This document shows, piece after piece, positions 40,460 to 48,996 of a DNA stretch of 64,000 bases. Positions within the stretch are counted from its first letter, which is position 1, and each line of letters starts with the position of its first letter. The notes below the pieces were generated by a model, which worked only from the letters and a program-made list of their open reading frames with translations, was not told the DNA's origin and ran no database searches. Origin of the DNA: Winogradskya humida (GTDB taxonomy: Bacteria; Actinomycetota; Actinomycetes; Mycobacteriales; Micromonosporaceae); assembly GCF_016862215.1 (NCBI RefSeq), contig NZ_BOMN01000012.1:62001-126000 (forward strand). The letters run 5' to 3'. The position numbers were made by a program, and so were the translations under genes.

Positions 40460-43345
40460 TCAGTCGGGCTTCCTGCCGGCCTTCTTGCGGCGGTGGCGCC
40501 AGAAGGCGACTCCCCCGCCGATGATCAGCAGCAGGACGCCCCACACCTGGGCGGTCTGGACGGGGTCCTCGTCGGGTTCCAGAAACGCGTCCTCGAACAG
40601 GTCCGAAACAGAGCCCTCGTCCTCCTCGTCCTCGCCCTCCTCGGCACCGGCCTTGGTGGGGTCGACCGAGACCGGCATGGCGGGTTCGGCGAGGCCCAGC
40701 TGCGGGGTCACCACGCCCGTCGGCGCCGACTTGTCCGAGAGGCCGGCCCGGTTCTCGGCGAAAACCGTGAACGTGTACTTGGTGCCGTTGTGCAGGCCGG
40801 TGACCGTTGCCTCCAGGCGGTCGGTGGCGAGGGTGTGCGCGGCGATGTCCGGGGACGGGCCGACGATCGAGTAGCCGAGGACGGGGGAACCGCCGTCGCT
40901 GACCGGGGCGGTCCAGGCCACCTTCGCGTAGCCGTCGCCCGCCGCGGCGATCACGAAGCGGGGCGGGGACGGGGCCGTGATCGGGTCGCGGGGGATCACC
41001 GGGCGGGTCTCGTCACTCTGGGCCGACCTGCCGATCCGGTTGAGGGCGAAGACGGTGAAGCGGTACGACGTACCCGCGGTGAGCTCGCTGAACGTGGCCT
41101 TGCGGGTCCCCGCCGGGATCGTCTGTGTCAGCCCCGACGGCTGCATCGTCACGATGTAGCCGGTGAGCGGGGAACCGCCGTCCGTGCTCGGCGCCGCCCA
41201 CGTGACGTCGGCGGACCGCGATCCCGCGAGGGCGATCGGCAGCCGCGGGTTGCCGGGGACGGTTGTTGTCGTGGTTTTCCCAGGGACGGACGGTGACGCG
41301 GCGATGGCGATCGCGCCGCTGGCCGCGCTGGCCATCGAGCTGCCGGCGGAGTTCTTCGCGGTGACCGTGAACGTGTACGAGGTGCCGGCCTTGAGCCCGT
41401 CCACCCGACCCGAGCGCAGCGCGCCGTCCACGGTCGCGAGGTGCGACTCCGGCTCCGAGGCGATGGAGTACGACGTGATCGGGCTGCCGCCGTCCGAGGT
41501 GGGCGCGGTCCACGTCACGGTCGCCGCGTCGTTGCCGGGCTGGGCGTTCACCTGCAGCGGCACCCCCGGCACCGTCACGGTCACGACCGGTGCCTGCGCT
41601 GCCTTCGACGGTACGACCGCCGCGGACTCGTTCGTCGGCCCCGACTCGGCCACGTCGTTGATCGCCACGACCTGGAACGTGTAACTGTCGCCGTTGACGA
41701 GGTCGCTGACCGACGCGGTGGTGGCCGCGGCGCCGACCGACGCGACGAGGCCGCCCGGGTTCGCGTACACGTCATAGCCGGTCATCGGCGACCCGCCGTC
41801 CGTGGTCGGTGCCCGCCAGGTCACGGTCGCCGCGGCGTTGCCGGTCTCGACCTTGACCCCGCGCGGCGAGCCCGGGTGCGAGATAGGCGGCAGCGGATAG
41901 TCCGAGGCGAGCGCGGTCCAGCCGGCCGGGACCGTGCCGTCCGACGCGGCCGCCGCACCGGGCGCGTCGACGGCGCTGGACAGCACCGCGGGATTGCCCC
42001 AGCCGCCGGGGTTGTGCGCCTCCACGGTGACCCGGTGCGACCAGCCGGGGTTGCCGGACATGTCGTAGTCGATCGAGGTGGCGGTCCCGTCGATCGTGCG
42101 CTGGGCGATCGGCACGACCTCGGTGGGGTGGCCGGGCTCGCTGCCGTAGACCGTGATCCGGTACTGGTCGACCGGCCCGGACGTGCCCGGCTTGGTCGGT
42201 GGGAGCCAGGCCGTTGTCAGGGTCGCGCCGCTGCCGGACGGGCTCACCACCGGCGGGTACGGGAGCGTCGACTTGTTACCCGGGATCGGCTGGCCCTTCG
42301 GGGTGGGCCTCGGCGCGCTGGCCGGCACCGGCACCCGCGCGGTGCCCGGCTCGCGGTGACAGGTCTCCTTGCCCGAGTCGGTGTAGATGCCGCCGAGGGT
42401 GCGGTATTCCCACGCGTACCCCATGGGATTGAGCTTCATGAAGAGAACGCCGAACTCTTTGTCCGTGCCGGTCTCGAAACCCGCGTGCCGGACCGGGTCG
42501 ATCGCGTAGAAGCGGTGGTGGTTGATGCCGCCGGTCCCGACGATGAAGTTGCGGTAGCCGTTGTCGTTGTCGACGGTCGAATCCGGGGTGATCCGCGACC
42601 AGCGCTGATAGTTGTGGTCGTGCGCGTTCACGATGACGTCCACGCCGGCGTCGTAGAGCAGCCGGGCCATCGGCGGCATGTTGGGGTTGTTGCCGAACTG
42701 GCCGATGGAGATGATCGGATGGTGCCAGTACGCCATCTGGCACTGGTCCGGTGACTGGCCGGCGAGCTCGCCCTTGAGCCATTCGTACATCTCGCCGCCG
42801 GGTGAGCACGCCTTCGTCGAGCAGGCCGAGCTGAGCGCGTAGATCTTCCAGCCGCCGACCTCGAAGCTGTAGTTGCTCTTGCGGTCGGGGTGCGCCTGCT
42901 CGCCCCAGTAGCGGTAGTAGTCGGGTGCGCCGGAGACGGAGTACTCGTGGCTGCCCGGCACGGGATGGATCTTGTCGCGCAGCCGGCCCCACGTCGGGTC
43001 GAACGAGACCTGCAGGTCCTCCCACGCGCCGTGCTCGTACTGCAGATCACCCACGGCGAGGACCGTGGCGACGGCGTCTCCGGCTTTCAGGATCATGTCC
43101 GAGGTACGCCCCATCGCGCACCCGACGGCCGTACCCTTCCCGCCGTTGAAGGCGGTGGTGGTGTGCCCGCACGCGATGTTGCCCGACGCGGCGATCAGGG
43201 TGCCCGGCTCCCCGCTCAGCGGCACCGCGTCATAGATTCTGGTCGCCGCCGACGCGTCCGTGGCCAGCTCCGCGAGCAGAGCCAGCAGAGCCAGCAGCAG
43301 CAAACCGCCGAGGCCCGCAAGAAACCGTCGCGCGAGCCTCGCCAT
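40460..43345 (-). CDS. Membrane-anchored metallophosphoesterase with FnIII repeats
   Basis: 961 residues. Signal segment about 5-33 (FLAGLGGLLLLALLALLAEL). The calcineurin-like phosphoesterase domain (about 35-340) shows GDLQYEHGAW, PGSHEY, YWHHPIIS and VNAHDHNYQRW. Five FnIII-like modules follow; the last four carry the repeated core TDGGSP-x-TGY or close variants. An acidic linker leads to a C-terminal helix (VWGVLLLIIGGGVAFW) and RHRRKKAG stop-transfer tail. It acts outside the cell on phosphoesters of unknown identity. Confidence 0.9.
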   Translation of the reverse strand: MARLARRFLAGLGGLLLLALLALLAELATDASAATRIYDAVPLSGEPGTLIAASGNIACGHTTTAFNGGKGTAVGCAMGRTSDMILKAGDAVATVLAVGDLQYEHGAWEDLQVSFDPTWGRLRDKIHPVPGSHEYSVSGAPDYYRYWGEQAHPDRKSNYSFEVGGWKIYALSSACSTKACSPGGEMYEWLKGELAGQSPDQCQMAYWHHPIISIGQFGNNPNMPPMARLLYDAGVDVIVNAHDHNYQRWSRITPDSTVDNDNGYRNFIVGTGGINHHRFYAIDPVRHAGFETGTDKEFGVLFMKLNPMGYAWEYRTLGGIYTDSGKETCHREPGTARVPVPASAPRPTPKGQPIPGNKSTLPYPPVVSPSGSGATLTTAWLPPTKPGTSGPVDQYRITVYGSEPGHPTEVVPIAQRTIDGTATSIDYDMSGNPGWSHRVTVEAHNPGGWGNPAVLSSAVDAPGAAAASDGTVPAGWTALASDYPLPPISHPGSPRGVKVETGNAAATVTWRAPTTDGGSPMTGYDVYANPGGLVASVGAAATTASVSDLVNGDSYTFQVVAINDVAESGPTNESAAVVPSKAAQAPVVTVTVPGVPLQVNAQPGNDAATVTWTAPTSDGGSPITSYSIASEPESHLATVDGALRSGRVDGLKAGTSYTFTVTAKNSAGSSMASAASGAIAIAASPSVPGKTTTTTVPGNPRLPIALAGSRSADVTWAAPSTDGGSPLTGYIVTMQPSGLTQTIPAGTRKATFSELTAGTSYRFTVFALNRIGRSAQSDETRPVIPRDPITAPSPPRFVIAAAGDGYAKVAWTAPVSDGGSPVLGYSIVGPSPDIAAHTLATDRLEATVTGLHNGTKYTFTVFAENRAGLSDKSAPTGVVTPQLGLAEPAMPVSVDPTKAGAEEGEDEEDEGSVSDLFEDAFLEPDEDPVQTAQVWGVLLLIIGGGVAFWRHRRKKAGRKPD

Positions 43346-43439
43346 CGCAGGGCACCCTTCCGCGTACCGGGAATAGAACTGCCCACAATTTTGCGCGTTT
43401 TTGGCCCTTTTTCGTGCGAAGTTTAGCGTTTTCGAGTGA

Positions 43440-44042
43440 TCAGTCGACGTTGACGTCGCGGCGTACCGAGAAGGTCGCGGCGACCACCGCTGCCAGGGCC
43501 CAGCCCAGGAACTGCACCAGGGCCCTGCCGTTGCCGCCGGCCGCATCCAGGTACGCCGAGAACGGCAGCGGCTGCTCCATCCGGAAGTACATGGCCTCGA
43601 TGAAGATGACCCACACCGCGAACCCGACCACCAGCGGCGTCGCCCGGCGTACGACGATCGCCATGGCCGCACCGAGCAACCCCATGATCGGGACGACCGT
43701 CAGGGTACGCAGATAGACGTCGGCATCGCCGCTGAAGAGCACGACGACCCCGCTGACCGCGGCGAACCCGAGGGAAACGATCACTGTCGTCAGCAGCTGG
43801 GCGAGCAGTACCTGGATCCGCTTGGGCCGGGCCAGGTAGAGCAGCACGGCCGTGCGGTGCTGATAGTGCTGCGTGATGCCCGTGACCCCGAAGCCGAACG
43901 CGCTCACGCCCGCCAGCAGCGCCCACATGTCGGCGCTCATCACGCTGAAGATGATGCCGAACGCCGCGAACACGGCGATCGAGAACGCGCTGGACCGGAT
44001 CGTCGACAGCCGGTACAGCTCACTGCGCACCACGGCGATCAT
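43440..44042 (-). CDS. ABC-2 type transporter permease
   Basis: 200 residues, six likely membrane helices (SSAFSIAVFAAFGIIFSVMS, MWALLAGVSAFGFGVTGI, IVSLGFAAVSGVVVLFSG, VPIMGLLGAAMAIVV, LVVGFAVWVIFIEAMYF, LVQFLGWALAAVVAATF). It overlaps the ATPase gene by 4 bp (ATGA), forming a two-gene exporter. Confidence 0.85.
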   Translation of the reverse strand: MIAVVRSELYRLSTIRSSAFSIAVFAAFGIIFSVMSADMWALLAGVSAFGFGVTGITQHYQHRTAVLLYLARPKRIQVLLAQLLTTVIVSLGFAAVSGVVVLFSGDADVYLRTLTVVPIMGLLGAAMAIVVRRATPLVVGFAVWVIFIEAMYFRMEQPLPFSAYLDAAGGNGRALVQFLGWALAAVVAATFSVRRDVNVD

Positions 44043-45202
44043 CGGTCGCCCTCCTGAGTCGTCGCGGTGGTGACAGCGGCTTCCGGAGCGGCGTCAGCCT
44101 CGATGGGGGCGGCTTCGGAGGGCGTCCGGGTTTCGGAGGAGGCCCGGGTTTCGGAGGAGGCCCGGGTTTCGGAGGAGGCCAGGGTTTCGGAGGAGATCAG
44201 GCTTTCAGCGGAGATCGGGGGTTCGGAAGGGATCGGGATGAGGTCCGCCGGGGCGGGGAAGAGGTCGGCGGCCGGTGGGGAGCCGGGATCGGGGGCGGGG
44301 GCGGCGACCGGGGCGGGCACCGGCGCGTCGCCCGCGACCAGGTTGAGGAAGATCTGCTCCAGGTTCGGGGCGTCGGAGGCCAGCTCGTAGAGCGGCACGC
44401 CGGCCTCGAAGGCGATGTCGCCCGCGTCCTCCGGCGCCAGGCCGATGACCTCCAGGGCGTACCCGTCGGTGTCGACCGTGGCTCCGGCCTCCTCGAACGC
44501 GCGCCACAGCCGTTGCGGATCCCGGCCGCGGATCCGCAGCCGAGCGGAGGCCGAGCCGTACAACTCGGACAGCGGCGCCGCATACCGCACCGTGCCCTCG
44601 GAGATGATGACGACGTCGTCGATGAGCTGGGCCAGCTCCGCCAGCAGATGGCTGGAGATCAGCACGGTGCCACCGGCCCGGGCGTGATCGCGCAGCAGCT
44701 CCCGCAGCCAGGCGATGCCCTCCGGGTCGAGCCCGTTCGCCGGCTCGTCGAGGATCAGCACCTGGGGTTCACCCAGCAGCGCCGTCGCCACCGCCAGCCG
44801 CTGCCGCATGCCGAGCGAGTAGTCCCCGCAGCGCTGCTCCGCGGCGGCGGCCAGGCCCACCTGTTCGAGCAGCACGTCCACCCGGGCACGGTCGACCCCG
44901 ATGAGCAACGCCTGCGTCGTGAGGTGGGCGCGGCCGCTCTGCCCCGGGTGGCTGATGCCCTGCTCCAGCACGGCCCCGACCTGCCGGGCCGGGTTGTCCA
45001 GCTCCTGGAACCGCACCTTGTTGATCAGCGCCTGGCCGGACGTCGGACGGCTCAGCCCGAGCAGCATCCGCAGCGTCGTGGTCTTCCCGGAACCGTTGAG
45101 CCCCAGGAATCCCGTCACCCGACCGGGCACCGCGGTGAACGTCACGCCGTCGACGGCACGGACCCGCCCGTAGGCCTTCGTCAGTTCGATTAGCTCGATC
45201 AT
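44039..45202 (-). CDS. ABC transporter ATP-binding protein with long repetitive tail
   Basis: 387 residues. Walker A GLNGSGKTT (about 38-46), signature YSLGMRQRL, Walker B VLILDEPANG and His-loop SSHLL define the ATPase (residues 1-220). A 60-residue accessory domain follows, then about 85 residues of Pro/Ala/Ser-rich sequence including SSETRA hexapeptide repeats, which is abnormal for this family. It powers the permease at 43440; the exported substrate is unknown. Confidence 0.92.
   Translation of the reverse strand: MIELIELTKAYGRVRAVDGVTFTAVPGRVTGFLGLNGSGKTTTLRMLLGLSRPTSGQALINKVRFQELDNPARQVGAVLEQGISHPGQSGRAHLTTQALLIGVDRARVDVLLEQVGLAAAAEQRCGDYSLGMRQRLAVATALLGEPQVLILDEPANGLDPEGIAWLRELLRDHARAGGTVLISSHLLAELAQLIDDVVIISEGTVRYAAPLSELYGSASARLRIRGRDPQRLWRAFEEAGATVDTDGYALEVIGLAPEDAGDIAFEAGVPLYELASDAPNLEQIFLNLVAGDAPVPAPVAAPAPDPGSPPAADLFPAPADLIPIPSEPPISAESLISSETLASSETRASSETRASSETRTPSEAAPIEADAAPEAAVTTATTQEGDR
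44113..44220. repeat. In-frame 18-bp tandem repeat in the ABC ATPase gene
   Basis: Six units of an 18-base pattern (TTTCGGAGGAGGCCCGGG in the two identical central copies) are read on the minus strand as SSETRA-like hexapeptides. The outer units are degenerate. Confidence 0.9.
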
Positions 45203-45236
45203 CGCGCGCCATACTGGCAGGCAGCAGCAACCCGGT

Positions 45237-46358
45237 CTAGTCCCTGGCCGCGTCCAGCAGCGCCGCTGCCGCCTGGCGACTGGCTGCCAGTACGGCTTTC
45301 GCGGCACCCCCGCTGCCGCCGGTGAACGTGAACAGGCCCGGTCCCGCGGCACGCAGGATCAGCCCGGCCGGGTCGGTGTAGCAGTCGGCCGCCGCGACGG
45401 AACGCACCGGCGTCACCGCCTCGCCGAAGCGTTGCCGGACCGTCTCCCGCAGCACCGCGATCACGGTGGTGTCGACCCCGACGCGGTCCGGGTCGACGTC
45501 CCAGCCGGTGGTGGGCACGCCGAGCAGCATGATCTCCGGGGAAAGCGGCCGGCCGTAGAGCCCGCTCGTCTCGTCCACGAACGACCCGATCCGCGGCAAC
45601 CCGGACAAACAGATCGTGTACTGGATCCGCTTGGTCCGCAACGCCCCCGCACCCGAGCCGCTCGAGCCCACGCCCGGCCCGCTCAAGCCCGGCCCGCTCA
45701 AGCCCGGCCCGCTCAAGCCCGGCCCGCTCAAGCCCGGCCCGCTCAAGCCCGGCCCGCCTGAGCCGTTCAGCAGGCGCGGTGTCCACGCGCCGGCGGCCAG
45801 GACGACGGCGTCGTACCGGACGTGCCGGCCGTCGGCGAGGGTGAGTGCGGCACCGGGCCCGACCGCCGTGACCGGTGTCCGCAGGACCGGCGCGCTGAGC
45901 CGGGCGAGCACCCCGTCCCGCAGCCGGGCCGGTGACAGATACCCGGCGCGGCTCTCCTGCACACCGACCGTCCCCGGCGGCAGCCTCCGCAACCCGAGCC
46001 GGTGCAGCGCGAACCGGTCGAGGACGGTCGCCGAGCCGGGCAGCCAGGCGTCGACCACCTTGAGCGGGTCGGCGATCTCCGCGCCCGGTTCGAGGACGTA
46101 CACCGAGCCGATCTCCGTGTATCCGGCTGTCTCTCTCAGCTCCGGGTCCGCGTACAACTCGGCGAGGCTCTCGGCAGCGACCCCGGCGCTGGGGCCGTCG
46201 GGTTCGAAGCCGCGGACCAGGCCGCCCGACGCCGCGGTGGCGTCCCCGCCCGAGGACGGCAGCGTGTGCACGGTGACGTTCAGGCCGGGGCTGAGCTGAT
46301 GCAGCCGCCAGGCCAGCATCGTGCCGGCGAGCCCGGCTCCCACGATGGCGATGCGCAT
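45237..46358 (-). CDS. FAD-dependent oxidoreductase (DAO-like) with pentapeptide insert
   Basis: 373 residues. Dinucleotide motif MRIAIVGAGLAGTMLAWRL, ASGGLVRGFEPDG, the second FAD strand YDAVVLAAGAWTPRLL and the C-terminal GPGLFTFTGGSGGAAKAVLA match D-amino-acid-oxidase-like flavoproteins. Between them, about residues 199-228, is an insert of repeated GPGLS units. Its gene starts 10 bp after the M1-like gene on the same strand, so the two may be an operon. Confidence 0.85.
   Translation of the reverse strand: MRIAIVGAGLAGTMLAWRLHQLSPGLNVTVHTLPSSGGDATAASGGLVRGFEPDGPSAGVAAESLAELYADPELRETAGYTEIGSVYVLEPGAEIADPLKVVDAWLPGSATVLDRFALHRLGLRRLPPGTVGVQESRAGYLSPARLRDGVLARLSAPVLRTPVTAVGPGAALTLADGRHVRYDAVVLAAGAWTPRLLNGSGGPGLSGPGLSGPGLSGPGLSGPGLSGPGVGSSGSGAGALRTKRIQYTICLSGLPRIGSFVDETSGLYGRPLSPEIMLLGVPTTGWDVDPDRVGVDTTVIAVLRETVRQRFGEAVTPVRSVAAADCYTDPAGLILRAAGPGLFTFTGGSGGAAKAVLAASRQAAAALLDAARD
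45673..45762. repeat. In-frame 15-bp tandem repeat in the FAD oxidoreductase gene
   Basis: Five identical 15-base units (CCCGGCCCGCTCAAG) plus one diverged unit, read on the minus strand as the pentapeptide GPGLS. Perfect identity of the central units points to recent expansion. Confidence 0.95.
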
Positions 46359-46367
46359 GCGGGCCCC

Positions 46368-48812
46368 CTAACCGAGCTGCCGGGCGCGAACCACCCGGCG
46401 CAGGTCGTCGGTGTGGTCGGCGACAGCTCGGCGCAGTGGCGGTGGCAGTTCCGACCCGCCGAGCAGGTGCTGGGCCAGCATCAACGTCCGCGGCTGGGCG
46501 GCGTACCGGGGGTAGAGGAAGCGCAGCAGCAGCTCGGTGACGAGGTCGCCACGCCGGGCCGCGGCCGCCGGGATCTCGGCGAAGAAGCGGTCGACGTACC
46601 CATCGGTCAGGTTGTTCTGTTCGGGCTGCCAGAAGCCCTCGGCGAGCGCCCACAGCTGATAGCCGGAGATCTCCGGGTCGGTCATGATCGTGCGCCAGAC
46701 CTCCGCCTTGGTCACGGGGTCGGGTCGCGCGGCACGGCATTTCGCGGCCCACTGGTCGGCGTCGAGCCCCGGATTCACCAGCGCCGCCTCGGCGATCTCC
46801 GCCTCGGAGAGCCCGCCCAGCACGGCCAGCCGGTACCGCAGCCGCCAGCCGAGGTCGTCGTCGAGGCCGGCGGCGCCCGGCAGCTTGTCGCCGTCGAGCC
46901 AGCCGCGCAGTGTGCCGGTGTCCTGTTCGGCGTCGATCCGGGCGCGCAGCAGCGAGATCGCCGTTCCGGCCGACTCGAGCCGCTCGTCCAGCGCGGCGGC
47001 GAGCCCGGCCATCGCGGAGGGACGGCGCGACGGGGTCAGGAAGCGGTCGAGGACGTCGTTGCGGGTCTGTTCGAGGACCTCGGTGAGGATGGCTAATTCC
47101 GGTTCGGTCCGGACCTGGTCGCCCACCATGGACAGATAGTCCGGCGCCGGGAACTCGCCGTCGTGCACGGCCAGCAGGACGGCACACCAGATCATGGCCC
47201 GGTTCTGCGCGGACAGCCGCGGAAGCCAGGACGGCAGGGCCGCCTGCGAGCGGGGATCAAAACGGATCTTGGCGTAGGTGAGGTCGCCGTCGTTGACCAC
47301 CAGCAGGTCGGGGGCCGGGGCTCCGACAAGACCGGTCATTTCAGTACGCCCACCGCGTACGGTTATCCGCTTGACCTTGATCGTGTCCCCGTAGAGGCCG
47401 ACGTTGAGGGTGTGGGTCCGTGCCGGGGTGCTCTGGCGGATGGCCGCTGACACGATCCGGCCGTCGGCGATCTCCAGCTCGGGTTCCAGCGTGGTGACCC
47501 CGGCCCGGCCGAACCATTCGCGACCCCAGCCGGACAGGTCCTCGCCGATCGCCTCGGCCAGGGCTTCGAGGAAGTCGCCGTAGGTCGCGGTGCCGTACCC
47601 GTGGCGGGTGAAGTAGATCCGCAGGCCCTCGCGCAGGCCGTCCTCGCCGACCCGGGCGACGAGCTGCCGCAGGACCGAGTGACCCTTGAAGTACGTGATC
47701 CGGTCCATCTCCAGCAGCACCGACTGCACGTCGTCGCCATCGACGCCGACCGGGTGCGTGGACGGGCGCTGGTCGGCGACGTACGCCTGGGCCTTGCGCC
47801 GCACCGAGAACGTGACCGGCGGCCCGCTGAACCGGGTGACCTTCGCGGTGACCCGGTGCGCCATGTAGTCGGCGAACGCCTGGCTCAGCCAGAACTCGTC
47901 CCACCACCGGTGGGTCACCAGGGCGGCCAGCCACATCAGCGAGATGCCGTGCGCGAGGACGACCGCACGGGTCTCGCGTTCGCTCTCGGTGGCCGGATCG
48001 AGGTAGAGCTCGCGGAGCAGGACACAGCCGGGGTGGTCGAGGGAGAGGACGCTGAACTCGGGGACGAAGACCTGGTGGAACGCGTCGAACGGGTAGCGGG
48101 CCCCGAACGTGTCCCGGTACTCGTCGAGGCAGCGGGCTGTGACGTCGAAGATCTCCTCGGTGTGCGGCGCGAGCGTTTCTGCCAGGGAGGCCCGGCAGTG
48201 CACGCCGAGCGGGATGCCGTCGTGCTCGGTCGTGAACGAGCGGTACGGCCCGGCCACGATCGTCGTCAGATACGTGGCCTGCGGCGCGGACTCCGCGAGC
48301 CGCCACCGCCCGGGCGCGATCTGGGTGGCGGGGCTGGTGCCGAGCACCGTCCAGTCCGCCGGGGTGGTGACCGTGAACCGGTACGGCGCCTTGAGATCGG
48401 GCTGGTCGAAGCAGGCGAAAACCCGGGGGGCGTGGTCGGCGTACACAAAGGCATAGAGGTAGGTCAGCCCGTCCGCGGGATCCGTGTAGCGGTGCAGCCC
48501 CTCCCCCTCCCGGGAGTACCGCATGTCGGCGACCACTTCGAGCCGGTTGTCGGCCGCGAGCCCGGTCAGCGACAGCCGGCCGTCCGCCCAGCTCGTGTGG
48601 TCGAGCTCGCGGCCGTTGAGCCGCACGCTGTGCAGGTCCCGCGCCTTGACGTCGAGGAAGGTACGCGTCCCCGGCTCGGCCGCTGCGAAGTGCACCGTGG
48701 TCGCCGACCGGTAGACCTCGCCGTCCCCGCTCAGGTCCAGGTCGACGTCGTACGAGTGCACGGTGAGCAGCGAACTGCGCCGCTGCGCCTCGGCTCGGGT
48801 CAGGCTGGGCAT
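46368..48812 (-). CDS. M1 aminopeptidase N homologue lacking catalytic residues
   Basis: 814 residues, ATG with GGAGGA upstream. The full M1 layout is present: N-terminal beta domain, gluzincin domain and a long helical ERAP-like C-terminus. The functional motifs are destroyed. The GAMEN position reads VLSLDHPG (about 255-262), HExxH reads HGISL (288-292) and the third zinc ligand block WLNESF reads WLSQAF (308-313). The surrounding sequence (VTHRWWDEFWL, DQRPSTHP, YFKGHSVLRQL) is well kept, so this is a maintained pseudoenzyme, not a decayed gene. A FAD oxidoreductase gene follows closely. Confidence 0.9.
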   Translation of the reverse strand: MPSLTRAEAQRRSSLLTVHSYDVDLDLSGDGEVYRSATTVHFAAAEPGTRTFLDVKARDLHSVRLNGRELDHTSWADGRLSLTGLAADNRLEVVADMRYSREGEGLHRYTDPADGLTYLYAFVYADHAPRVFACFDQPDLKAPYRFTVTTPADWTVLGTSPATQIAPGRWRLAESAPQATYLTTIVAGPYRSFTTEHDGIPLGVHCRASLAETLAPHTEEIFDVTARCLDEYRDTFGARYPFDAFHQVFVPEFSVLSLDHPGCVLLRELYLDPATESERETRAVVLAHGISLMWLAALVTHRWWDEFWLSQAFADYMAHRVTAKVTRFSGPPVTFSVRRKAQAYVADQRPSTHPVGVDGDDVQSVLLEMDRITYFKGHSVLRQLVARVGEDGLREGLRIYFTRHGYGTATYGDFLEALAEAIGEDLSGWGREWFGRAGVTTLEPELEIADGRIVSAAIRQSTPARTHTLNVGLYGDTIKVKRITVRGGRTEMTGLVGAPAPDLLVVNDGDLTYAKIRFDPRSQAALPSWLPRLSAQNRAMIWCAVLLAVHDGEFPAPDYLSMVGDQVRTEPELAILTEVLEQTRNDVLDRFLTPSRRPSAMAGLAAALDERLESAGTAISLLRARIDAEQDTGTLRGWLDGDKLPGAAGLDDDLGWRLRYRLAVLGGLSEAEIAEAALVNPGLDADQWAAKCRAARPDPVTKAEVWRTIMTDPEISGYQLWALAEGFWQPEQNNLTDGYVDRFFAEIPAAAARRGDLVTELLLRFLYPRYAAQPRTLMLAQHLLGGSELPPPLRRAVADHTDDLRRVVRARQLG

Positions 48813-48996
48813 GGATCCTCCACCTTCAACAAATGGTTGTCGGTCGCCAGCAAATCGGTGCCGGGAAGCGCGCGGCAAGGGCAGTAATTGCCGGGGCGCG
48901 CTATTGAAGAATTGCGCTTACGCCGATCGCTGACATCTGTCCGGATAGGTGTGCGGGACGGCGAAACAGCGGCGGAATTCTGCGACGGTGACCGCC

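Noticed and set aside
46368..48812. Functional aminopeptidase N
   Set aside because: HExxH, GAMEN and the third zinc-ligand motif are all replaced.
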